Shown here piece after piece: positions 11,584 to 19,362 of a stretch of 21,400 nt of DNA. The first letter of the stretch is position 1, and the number at the start of each line of letters is the position of its first letter. The stretch is from an uncultured Oscillospiraceae bacterium (GTDB lineage: Bacteria > Bacillota > Clostridia > Oscillospirales > Oscillospiraceae). The stretch lies in the NCBI GenBank assembly GCA_934533005.1, contig CAKTBC010000024.1, positions 1 through 21,400 on the forward strand. The letters run 5' to 3'. The notes beneath the pieces are model-generated. The model was not told the DNA's origin and did not search any database. It saw only the letters and a list, made by a program, of their open reading frames with translations. Both the position numbers and the translations under genes were made by a program.

Positions 11584-14172
11584 TCATCCGAGATCGTTTT
11601 TGAGTTCAAACAGCAGACGGAGCGCCTCCAGCGGGGAAAGCGTGTTGGGATCGATGGTGCGCAGCCGCTCGGCCACGGCGTCCGCGCCGACATCGGCGAG
11701 ACTCACCTGATCGCTTTCGGGCTTTACGGGCGCCGCCACATTTACCGCCGCACCCTGCGCGTTCAGCTCCTTGAGATGCGCGTCCGCGGCGCGGATGACG
11801 CTCTCCGGCACACCGGCGAGCTTCGCGACTTCGATACCGTAGCTCTCGTCGGCCGCGCCGGGCAGAATTTTGCGCAGGAACAGCAGCTTGCCGTTCTGCC
11901 GCTTGGCGCTGATGTTGTAGTTGCGCACACCGGGGATCGTCCCTTCGAGCGCGGAGAGCTCGTGGTAGTGCGTGGCGAACATCGTCTTCGCGCCGAGCTT
12001 TTTCGGGTCGGCGCAGTATTCGAGCACCGCGCGGGCGATGGCCATGCCGTCATACGTCGACGTGCCGCGGCCGATCTCGTCGAGGACGAGCAGGGAATCG
12101 GCAGTCGCATTTTTCAGTATGGAGGCGACCTCGCTCATCTCGACCATGAACGTCGATGCGCCGCCCGCAAGGTCGTCGCTCGCGCCGATGCGCGTGAACA
12201 CGCGGTCGCAGATGCCGACCGTTGCGCTGCGCGCCGGGACAAACGAGCCGATCTGCGCCATGAGCACGATGATGGCCGTCTGGCGCATGTACGTGCTTTT
12301 ACCGGCCATGTTTGGGCCGGTCACGATGGCGACGCGGTCGTCGGTGTCGTTCAGGTGCGTGTCGTTCGGCACGAAGAGCGTATCGCGCTGCATCTGCTCG
12401 ACGACCGGGTGGCGTCCCTCGATGATCGTGAGCGTATGCGATACCTCAATCTCCGGGCAGACATAATTGTTGCGCACCGCGACCTCGGCGAGCGAGCAGA
12501 GCGCATCGAGCTCCGCGAGCGCCGCGGAGAGCGCCTGCAGCTCATCCACGCGATCGCCCACCTGCCGGAGCACGTCGCGGAAGAGATCGTATTCGAGCGT
12601 TTCGATCCGCTCGCGGGCGGAGGAGATGTCGTCCTCCAGCTTTTTGAGTTCCGGGGTAAAGTACCGCTCGCCGTTTACGAGCGTCTGCTTGCGTATGTAT
12701 TCCTCCGGCAGCTCCACGGCTCCGGCGGAATTCGGCACATCGATATAATATCCGAACACCTTGTTGTAGCCGACTTTGAGCTTTTTGATGCCGGTACGTT
12801 CCTTTTCCCGCGCTTCGAGCTCGGCAACGCACTTCGCGCCGTTGTCGCGGATGTTGCGCAGGCGGTCGACCTCCTCGCTGTAGCCGGGGCGGAGGATGCC
12901 GCCTTCGCGCACGGAGAAGGGCGGTTCGTCGCAGATGGCGCGGCGGAGAAGCTTGCAGAGATTTTCCAGCGGCTCCGTTGCGGCAATGGAGCGGAGCATC
13001 CCGCTCTGGTACTTGCCGAGCTGCGCGAAAATTTCCGGCACGGCGGCAAGATAGTTTCCGAGCGCGAGCATATCCCGGCCGTTCGCCGCGCCATATACGG
13101 CGCGGGAGGTGAGCCGCTGGATATCGCCGACGGTCTTGAGCTTTTCGATGAGCTCGGCGCGGCCGACATTGTCGCGGAAGAGCTCTTCCACCGCGGCAAG
13201 CCGCCGCCGGATCGCCACCGGGGAGAGCAGCGGCCGCTCCACCCAACTGCGGAGCATGCGCCCGCCCATCGGGGTCTTGGTTTTATCGAGCACCCAGAGA
13301 AGGCTGCCGCGCTTTTCGCCGGTGCGCAGGTTTTCCGTCAGCTCCAGATTGCGCCGCGCCGCGGCGTCGAGCTCCATATACCGGCCTCGGGTGAAGATAT
13401 CCGGCACGCGCAGCTGCGACATATCGCCGCGCGCCGCGTCCGTAAGATAGGCGAGCAGCGCGCCGAGCGCAAGCGTCGTCATCTCGTCGAGCTCCGGGGC
13501 GTTTTCGCCGTACTGCTTTGTGATCGCCTTGCGGGCATTTTCGGGATCAAATCGTCCGGCAGCAGGCTCCACGCGGCTGCCGAGCCGCTTTTCCAGCGTA
13601 TCGCGGATGTCGCGGCTGAGCATCGCCTCCGGCGCGAGCACGCACTCGCGCGGGCGGAAGCGGGAAATTTCGTTCTGGATGTGCATCGCCGCGTCCGAAT
13701 CGAACGACGCTGCGCACACCTCGCCGGTGGATACGTCCGCGAAGGCGCATCCGCCCGCCTTGCCGCGCAGCATGACGGCGCCGAGATAATTCGACTCACC
13801 CTCGCGCAGCATGGAGGTTTCCATGATCGTGCCGGGGGAGATAATGCGCACGATATCGCGCGAGACAAGGCCCTTGCAGAGCTTGGGATCCTCCATCTGC
13901 TCGCACACGGCGACCTTGTAGCCCTTGGCGATGAGTTTGGAGATGTACTGCTCCGCGCTGTGGTACGGTACGCCGCACATCGGCGTGCGCTCGTCCTCCG
14001 GCTTGCCGCGGTCGCGCGTCGTGAGCGCGAGATTGAGTTCGCGCGCGCCGAGGATCGCGTCATCGTCGAACATCTCGTAAAAATCGCCCAGCCGGTAAAA
14101 GAGCAGGCAGTCGGGGTGCTCGGCCTTGATGGCGTTATATTGCATTTTCATGGGGGTGGTTTCTGCGGGCAA
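11584..14172 (-). CDS. mutS: DNA mismatch repair protein MutS
   Basis: Protein of 862 residues, the full length for MutS, which recognises base mismatches and small loops and recruits MutL using ATP. The mismatch-contacting Phe-Tyr-Glu is at 31-33 (GDFYEMF). The connector, lever and clamp regions follow in order. The ATPase has Walker A TGPNMAGKST (about 618-627), Walker B LLVLDEIGRGTST (about 693-705) and ATHYHEL. The C-terminus SPLEALRLLFELKNDL is typical. A TTG start at 14172 is preferred: GGGGAG lies 8 nt upstream and the resulting MPAETTPMKMQY matches the usual MutS opening; ATG 14151 would remove it. The gene starts 15 nt after the miaB stop, so miaB, mutS and the DUF4097 gene form an operon. 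Confidence 0.97.
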   Translation of the reverse strand: MPAETTPMKMQYNAIKAEHPDCLLFYRLGDFYEMFDDDAILGARELNLALTTRDRGKPEDERTPMCGVPYHSAEQYISKLIAKGYKVAVCEQMEDPKLCKGLVSRDIVRIISPGTIMETSMLREGESNYLGAVMLRGKAGGCAFADVSTGEVCAASFDSDAAMHIQNEISRFRPRECVLAPEAMLSRDIRDTLEKRLGSRVEPAAGRFDPENARKAITKQYGENAPELDEMTTLALGALLAYLTDAARGDMSQLRVPDIFTRGRYMELDAAARRNLELTENLRTGEKRGSLLWVLDKTKTPMGGRMLRSWVERPLLSPVAIRRRLAAVEELFRDNVGRAELIEKLKTVGDIQRLTSRAVYGAANGRDMLALGNYLAAVPEIFAQLGKYQSGMLRSIAATEPLENLCKLLRRAICDEPPFSVREGGILRPGYSEEVDRLRNIRDNGAKCVAELEAREKERTGIKKLKVGYNKVFGYYIDVPNSAGAVELPEEYIRKQTLVNGERYFTPELKKLEDDISSARERIETLEYDLFRDVLRQVGDRVDELQALSAALAELDALCSLAEVAVRNNYVCPEIEVSHTLTIIEGRHPVVEQMQRDTLFVPNDTHLNDTDDRVAIVTGPNMAGKSTYMRQTAIIVLMAQIGSFVPARSATVGICDRVFTRIGASDDLAGGASTFMVEMSEVASILKNATADSLLVLDEIGRGTSTYDGMAIARAVLEYCADPKKLGAKTMFATHYHELSALEGTIPGVRNYNISAKRQNGKLLFLRKILPGAADESYGIEVAKLAGVPESVIRAADAHLKELNAQGAAVNVAAPVKPESDQVSLADVGADAVAERLRTIDPNTLSPLEALRLLFELKNDLG

Positions 14173-14187
14173 TGTCTTTTCTCCCCT

Positions 14188-15612
14188 TTACTCCGTGATC
14201 TCGCCGAAGAGCGCAAACGTGTTGCTCGAAACGATGTGCGCGTTTGCCCATGTGCCGATGAGCGATTCATCTCCGCGCAGGTGCACGAGCCGTCCTCCGG
14301 CGGTGCGGGCCGAGAGCGTATAGTCGCCGTTTTTCGCCGTGCCGTCGATGAGAACGCGGAAGGTCTTCCCCTCCTGCGCATGGTGCAGCTCGGCGGAGAC
14401 CCGCCCGGCGCTCTCCACCAGCCGGTCAAACCGGTTCTGGATAACGGAGCGCGGCGTTGCGTCTTCGATCTTCGCCGCCGGGGTGCCGGGGCGGCGCGAG
14501 TAAATAAACGTGAACATCGAGTCAAAGCGCACCTTTTCGGTGAGCGCGAGCGTATCGAGGAAGTCCTCCTCCGTCTCGCCCGGGAAGCCGACGATCACGT
14601 CGGTCGTGAGGACGAGGTTCGGGATATATTTCCGCGCAAGATCGACCTGCGCGAGATACTTTTCCGCCGTGTAGCCGCGGTTCATGGCGCGCAATATCCG
14701 GTCGCTGCCGGACTGTACGGGCAGATGGATGTGCGGGGCACACTTTTCGCACTCCGCCATGGCGGTGAAGAGCCGCTCGGTCGCGTCCTTCGGGTGGCTC
14801 GTCATGAAGCGGATGCGGAAATCGCCCGGAATGGCGTTGACCTTGCGCAGGAGCTCCGCAAAATCCACATCCTCGTCAAGCCCGCGGCCATAGGAGTTCA
14901 CGTTCTGGCCGAGGAGCGTAATATCTTTATATCCGGCGGCGACGAGCGCTTCGGCCTCGCGCACGACGTCCTCGCTGCGGCGGGAGCGCTCGCGTCCGCG
15001 CACATACGGGACGATGCAGTACGAGCAGAAGTTGTTGCAGCCGTTCATGATGGAAAGCCACGCCTTCACGCTGCCGTCCCGCTCGCGGGGGAGCCCTTCG
15101 GCGATCGACTCGGTGCTCTCGGCATCGAACACGCGCCCCTTTGCGCCGGAGAGGCCGTGAACCTGCAGCGTTTTCTCGAAAAGCTCCGGAAAGCGCCAGA
15201 GCTCGTGCGGGCCGAAGCAGAGATCGACCATCCGGTACGACTTTTTTACCTGCTCGCGGATCTCCTCGCTCTGCGCCATGCAGCCGCAGAGAATGACGAT
15301 GCGCTCCGGGTGGACACGCTTTAGGTGCGTGAGCGCGCCGACGTTGCCGAACACGCGCATCGTTGCGTGCTCGCGCACGGCGCAGGTGTTGACGGCGATG
15401 ACGTCCGCCTTGTCCTCGTCGTCGGTCATCGTATAGCCCATGCTGCGGAGATACCCGCGCAGCACCTCGCTGTCGGACTCGTTCTGCTGGCAGCCGTAGG
15501 TGTCCACCATGGCGAAGCGCTCGCTCTCGCCGAGCACGGCGCGGACGCGCGCGCATATCTCTTTCTGCCGCTCGATCTCCTGCGCGGAGACCTCGGTTCT
15601 CTCGTAGGGCAT
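14188..15612 (-). CDS. miaB: tRNA-2-methylthio-N6-dimethylallyladenosine synthase MiaB
   Basis: Radical-SAM methylthiotransferase of 474 residues that adds the 2-methylthio group to i6A37 of tRNAs, acting after MiaA, whose gene is also in this window. The N-terminal UPF0004 domain carries the auxiliary-cluster cysteines 41 (TYGCQQN), 77 (NTCAVREHA) and 111 (GCMAQ). The radical-SAM cluster cysteines are 192, 196 and 199 in GCNNFCSYC. YVRGRERSR, GQNVNSYG and SGSDRILRAMNRGYT are family hallmarks, and a TRAM domain ends the protein (about 400-470). The N-terminal extension of about 30 residues before the cluster domain is usual in Firmicutes. The start ATG 15612 has AAAGGAAA about 10 nt upstream. 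First gene of the miaB-mutS-DUF4097 operon, divergent from mutL. Confidence 0.97.
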   Translation of the reverse strand: MPYERTEVSAQEIERQKEICARVRAVLGESERFAMVDTYGCQQNESDSEVLRGYLRSMGYTMTDDEDKADVIAVNTCAVREHATMRVFGNVGALTHLKRVHPERIVILCGCMAQSEEIREQVKKSYRMVDLCFGPHELWRFPELFEKTLQVHGLSGAKGRVFDAESTESIAEGLPRERDGSVKAWLSIMNGCNNFCSYCIVPYVRGRERSRRSEDVVREAEALVAAGYKDITLLGQNVNSYGRGLDEDVDFAELLRKVNAIPGDFRIRFMTSHPKDATERLFTAMAECEKCAPHIHLPVQSGSDRILRAMNRGYTAEKYLAQVDLARKYIPNLVLTTDVIVGFPGETEEDFLDTLALTEKVRFDSMFTFIYSRRPGTPAAKIEDATPRSVIQNRFDRLVESAGRVSAELHHAQEGKTFRVLIDGTAKNGDYTLSARTAGGRLVHLRGDESLIGTWANAHIVSSNTFALFGEITE

Positions 15613-15650
15613 AAATGTTGTTTCCTTTCAATGACGGAGGCGTTGACTTT

Positions 15651-15767
15651 CTCTCCCTCCGTCAAAGCCTTTCGGCTTTGCCACCTCCCTCGTCAGAGGG
15701 AGGCTTTTTTATTGGCTCCCTCTGACGAGGGAGCTGTCAGCGGCAGCGCCGCTGACTGAGGGAGAGA
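15651..15767. repeat. Paired palindromic repeat, copy B
   Basis: The ends TCTCCCTC and GAGGGAGA are inverted. The left monomer has CAAAGCC-TTTC-GGCTTTG (15663-15680) and CCTCCCTC-GTCA-GAGGGAGG (15684-15703). The right monomer has GCTCCCTC-TGAC-GAGGGAGC (15715-15734) and GTCAGCGGC-AGC-GCCGCTGAC (15736-15756). Six T (15705-15710) follow the left monomer, so it can also terminate plus-strand transcripts. It lies between divergent miaB and mutL; nothing else is recognisable in this gap except a TATAAT. Confidence 0.88.
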
Positions 15768-15828
15768 CCATAATCATTATAATAGACTATTTTAACATTT
15801 TGCTCTGGATTCCGCAACGGCTTTGCTT

Positions 15829-15834
15829 TATAAT
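15829..15834 (+). promoter_or_regulatory. Possible -10 element of the mutL promoter
   Basis: A consensus TATAAT lies 42 bp before the mutL start and just outside repeat copy B. No convincing -35 is found at 16-18 bp. Confidence 0.35.
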
Positions 15835-15876
15835 CAGAGTGAAATATTATCGATTCCCATTGGAGGTATACATATC

Positions 15877-17877
15877 ATGCCGGTCATCCACGTCCTTTCG
15901 CCGCACGTTGCCGATCTCATTGCCGCGGGCGAAGTTGTCGAGCGTCCCGCCTCGGCGGTCAAGGAGCTTCTGGAAAACGCGGTGGACGCCGGAGCGCGCA
16001 CCGTTGTGCTGGAGCTCCGCGCCGGAGGGCGCGATTATATCCGCGTCACGGACGACGGCGTCGGCATGGCGCCGGAGGACGCGGGCGTATGCTTTCTGCG
16101 CCACGCGACGAGCAAGCTCTCCGATGAGCGCGGGCTTGAGGCCATCGGCACGCTCGGCTTTCGCGGCGAAGCTCTCGCGGCGATCAGCGCCGTTTCGCGC
16201 ATCACGCTCACGACGCGCCGCCGCGGCGCGGCCATGGGCGTGCGCGTGGAGGTGGAGGCCGGGGAGATCGTCTCCATGGAGGAGACCGGCTGCCCGGAGG
16301 GCACGACCATTACCGTGCGCGATCTTTTCTATAACACTCCCGCGCGGCAGAAATTCCTCGGCTCCGATCGGAGCGAGGGGGCCGCGTGTGTGCAGAGCGC
16401 GCTGCGCACGGCGCTCGGCCGCCCGGACGTGAGCTTCCGGTGCCTGCGCGACGGGCAGGAGGAATTTTTCTCCCCCGGCGACGGCACGGCGAAGAGCGCC
16501 GTATACGCGCTGCTCGGACGCGACGCTGCGGCAGGCCTTCTCCCGATGGAGACCGAAAGCGACGGCGTTACGGTGAAGGGCTTCGTCTCCGCGCCCGGCT
16601 ACTGCCGCGGTAACCGCGGCGCGCAGTACTTTTTCTGCAACGGCCGCCCGATCCGTTCGCGCGCCTTGCAGGCCGCGCTTGAGCAGGCCTACAAAAATAC
16701 CGCCATGGTCGGTAAATTCCCCGGATGCGTGCTTTATATCACGCTGCCCAACGGTCTTGTGGACGTGAACGTCCATCCGACGAAGGCGGAGGTCAAATTT
16801 GCGAAAGAGAAACCCGTGTTTGACGGCGTTTACTACGGCACGCTTGCCGCGCTCGGCCAGAAGAGCGCGCCGCAGGCGATGTCCAACGCGCCCCTCGCCC
16901 CGGAAGCGAAGAGCGCCGCGCCCGTTTCTTCCCCGGCGCGTCCCGCCCCGGCTGCCGCGAGCGTCCCGCGCAAGGACTTCTTCCGTACGATGGACGCGAG
17001 CACGTTCCGGCAGACGTATTCCGCCTCTCCTGCCCGCCCGGCGGGCGGCTCTTCGGTGCGCGACAGCGCGCCCTACCGCGCCGCTTCCCCGGCTGCGCCG
17101 AAAGCCGATCCCGCGGAGCGCGTCTCCGTGCCGGTGCGCACGTATACGCCGGATATCCCGTCCGCGCCCGTGAGCCGCCCCGTCCCCGCACCGAAAGGGC
17201 CGGTCGTCCCGGCGGAGCCCTCCGCGCCGGCCAAAAAGGACGTCCCCGCCCCGGCAACGGCGGCGGAGATCGCGCCGGAGCAGACGGTACTCGATGAATC
17301 CTTCCGCGCGGAGCCCGTGCGCTACATCGGCGAAGCGCTCAACGTTTACATTCTGCTTGAGCAGGGGGACAAGCTTCTGCTCATCGATAAGCACGCCGCG
17401 CACGAGCGCCTGCTCTTTGACAAAATGCGCCTGAACGAAAAGCCGCTCATGCCGCAGGAGCTTCTGGAGCCGCAGCCGTTCAACACCGACCCGGACGGCG
17501 CGGCGCTTTTGGAGGCAAACGCCGCGCTCATCGCGCGGCTCGGCTTTGAGCTGGACGCCTTCGGCGATACGACATTTCTTATCCGCGCCGTACCGGCGCA
17601 GCTCGACGCCGTCTCCGCCGTGCCGCTGCTCGAAGAGCTGGTGGAAAAGCTGCGGGAGGGGCGCTCGCTCTCGGCAGCCGACGTATGGGAACGCCTTGCC
17701 GCGACCGTGGCATGCAAGGCCGCGATCAAGGGCGGCTGGGTCACGGAGCGGGAAGAGCTTTTAGCCCTCGCGGAAAAGGTGCTCGCCGGAGAGGTGACGC
17801 ACTGCCCGCACGGCCGCCCGGTGATGACGGTATTCACCCGCGCCGAGCTCGACAAGCGCTTCGGGAGAATCGTGTGA
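15877..17877 (+). CDS. mutL: DNA mismatch repair protein MutL (endonuclease type)
   Basis: Protein of 666 residues that links MutS mismatch recognition to downstream excision. The start ATG 15877 has GGAGGT at 15862-15867. The N-terminal GHKL ATPase shows VVERPASAVKELLENAVDAGA (20-40), DDGVGM, ATSKL and GFRGEALAAISAV. A long Ala/Pro/Ser-rich linker (about 335-470) separates it from the C-terminal dimerisation and nuclease domain. That domain has the metal motif IDKHAAHERLLFD (503-515), ACKAAIKGG (612-620) and CPHGRP (643-648), the zinc/metal set of nicking MutL proteins. The usual DQHAxxExxxxE is modified: Lys replaces Gln and Asp replaces the last Glu. Nicking activity is expected since no MutH is seen. 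The MATE gene begins 1 nt after its stop. Confidence 0.97.
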   Translation: MPVIHVLSPHVADLIAAGEVVERPASAVKELLENAVDAGARTVVLELRAGGRDYIRVTDDGVGMAPEDAGVCFLRHATSKLSDERGLEAIGTLGFRGEALAAISAVSRITLTTRRRGAAMGVRVEVEAGEIVSMEETGCPEGTTITVRDLFYNTPARQKFLGSDRSEGAACVQSALRTALGRPDVSFRCLRDGQEEFFSPGDGTAKSAVYALLGRDAAAGLLPMETESDGVTVKGFVSAPGYCRGNRGAQYFFCNGRPIRSRALQAALEQAYKNTAMVGKFPGCVLYITLPNGLVDVNVHPTKAEVKFAKEKPVFDGVYYGTLAALGQKSAPQAMSNAPLAPEAKSAAPVSSPARPAPAAASVPRKDFFRTMDASTFRQTYSASPARPAGGSSVRDSAPYRAASPAAPKADPAERVSVPVRTYTPDIPSAPVSRPVPAPKGPVVPAEPSAPAKKDVPAPATAAEIAPEQTVLDESFRAEPVRYIGEALNVYILLEQGDKLLLIDKHAAHERLLFDKMRLNEKPLMPQELLEPQPFNTDPDGAALLEANAALIARLGFELDAFGDTTFLIRAVPAQLDAVSAVPLLEELVEKLREGRSLSAADVWERLAATVACKAAIKGGWVTEREELLALAEKVLAGEVTHCPHGRPVMTVFTRAELDKRFGRIV

Positions 17878-17878
17878 C

Positions 17879-19216
17879 GTGTACCGCGATCTGACAAAGG
17901 GGAGCATTCTCCGCTCGCTTCTTATCTTCGCGCTGCCGATGCTTGCCGGGGATATTTTGCAGCAGCTCTATAACATTGCCGACACGCTCATCGTCTCGCG
18001 CGTCATCGGGCGCGATGCGCTCGCCGCCGTGGGGAGCGCGTATACGCTCATGATCTTCCTCACGTCGATCTTGCTGGGGCTTTCAATGGGCGCGGGCGCG
18101 CTCTTCTCCATCTGCCAGGGACGCGGCGACAAAAGCGCGCTCCGGCGGAGCATCGTCCATGCGTTCGGTCTCATCGGCGTGTGCACGCTCGTCCTCACGG
18201 CGCTCGCCTATGCGCTGCTGCCCACGATATTGCGCCTTTTGCAGGTGCCGGAGGGCGTTTCGCCGCTCATGCGGACGTACCTTGCCGTGATCTTCGCCGG
18301 CATCCCGGCAACGTTCCTTTATAACTTTTTCGCCTGTCTCCTTCGCTCAGTTGGGAACAGTTTGACGCCGCTCGTTTTCTCCGGCATTTCGGCGCTCGGC
18401 AACGTGGCGCTCGATCTGCTGTTTGTGCTCGTATTCCCGTGGGGCGTGGCGGGCGCGGCGTGGGCGACGGTGATCGCGCAGTATTTCTCCGGGCTGGGGC
18501 TCGCCGTTTTCACGCTGCGGCGCTGCCGCGACCTGCTGCCGAAAAAGGACGAGCTTCACTTTGACGGTGCGCTCCTGCGCGAGATTTTCTCGCTCTCCTC
18601 GCTCACCTGCGTGCAGCAGTCGGTGATGAATTTCGGCATTCTGATGATCCAGGGGCTCGTGAACTCGTTCGGTGAGATCGTCATGGCGGCGTTCGCCGCG
18701 GCGGTGAAGATCGAATCATTCGCATACATGCCGGCACAGGATTTCGGCAACGCCTTTTCCACGTTCGTTGCGCAGAACTACGGCGCGCAGCAAAAGGATC
18801 GTATTCGCACCGGAATCCGGCGCTCGTTCGCGCTTGTGCTCGGCTTCTGTGCGGTCATCTCCGCCGTGGTGCTGCTCTTTACTTCGCCGCTCATGCGCCT
18901 ATTCATCCCCGCGACGGACACGGAGGTCATAGCTGAGGGCGTTTACTATCTCCGGTGCGTTGCGCCGTTCTACTTCGGCATCGGGTTTTTGTTCCTCTTC
19001 TACGCGCTCTACCGCGCGGTGAAAAAGCCCGCCATGTCCGTGGTGCTGACGGTCGTGTCGCTCGGGACGCGCGTCGCGCTCGCGTATCTCACGTCCGGGA
19101 CACTCGGCGTCACCGGCATCTGGGCGGCGATCCCCATCGGGTGGGTGCTCGCGGATATCACCGGCGCGGTGTATTACTTCCGGCGGCGGAGGGCGCTGCT
19201 GGGAGAACCACAATAG
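17879..19216 (+). CDS. MATE family efflux transporter
   Basis: Inner-membrane antiporter of 445 residues, the usual MATE size, with about 12 hydrophobic helices. The opening LTKGSILRSLLIFALPMLAG followed by QLYNIADTLIVSRVIG is the hallmark of the family, and the second half repeats the layout (LSSLTCVQQSVMNFGILMIQ, ending with PIGWVLADITGAVYYF). MATE proteins export cationic drugs, metabolites or toxins using sodium or proton gradients; the substrate cannot be told. It starts with GTG 17879, one nucleotide after the mutL stop, with GGGAG at about 17863, so it is probably translated from the mutL transcript. A link with mismatch repair is not established. It ends at TAG 19214-19216, right before repeat copy C, which separates it from the convergent degV gene. 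Confidence 0.95.
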   Translation: MYRDLTKGSILRSLLIFALPMLAGDILQQLYNIADTLIVSRVIGRDALAAVGSAYTLMIFLTSILLGLSMGAGALFSICQGRGDKSALRRSIVHAFGLIGVCTLVLTALAYALLPTILRLLQVPEGVSPLMRTYLAVIFAGIPATFLYNFFACLLRSVGNSLTPLVFSGISALGNVALDLLFVLVFPWGVAGAAWATVIAQYFSGLGLAVFTLRRCRDLLPKKDELHFDGALLREIFSLSSLTCVQQSVMNFGILMIQGLVNSFGEIVMAAFAAAVKIESFAYMPAQDFGNAFSTFVAQNYGAQQKDRIRTGIRRSFALVLGFCAVISAVVLLFTSPLMRLFIPATDTEVIAEGVYYLRCVAPFYFGIGFLFLFYALYRAVKKPAMSVVLTVVSLGTRVALAYLTSGTLGVTGIWAAIPIGWVLADITGAVYYFRRRRALLGEPQ

Positions 19217-19220
19217 AAAA

Positions 19221-19352
19221 GGCTCCCTCTGACGAGGGAGCTGCCGAGCGAAGTGAGACTGAGGGAGAGACGCCCTGCGGTTTCCGCGCAGAAGCCTTTC
19301 TCTCCCCCCGTCAAAACCTACGGTTTTGCCACCTCCCTCAAAGAGGGAGGCT
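19221..19352. repeat. Paired palindromic repeat, copy C, reversed arrangement
   Basis: Same monomers as copies A and B but in the other order: the GCTCCCTC-TGAC-GAGGGAGC monomer (19222-19270) comes first and the CAAAACC-GGTTTTG plus CCTCCCTC-AAA-GAGGGAGG monomer (about 19299-19350) second, with about 28 bp between. The distal tails thus face inward. It lies between the convergent MATE and degV genes and may end both transcripts, although no long T run follows. Confidence 0.85.
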
Positions 19353-19362
19353 CAATAAAGTA

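Noticed and set aside
11521..15324. A 1267-codon open frame on the plus strand, opposite mutS and miaB.
   Set aside because: It is antisense to two certain genes, its translation is rich in Arg, His, Ala and Glu with no domain pattern, and it is explained by GC-rich third positions of the real genes that exclude stop codons.
15847..17403. A 518-codon open frame antisense to mutL.
   Set aside because: Low-complexity Arg/Gly/Ala translation with no ribosome site; a shadow of mutL codon use.
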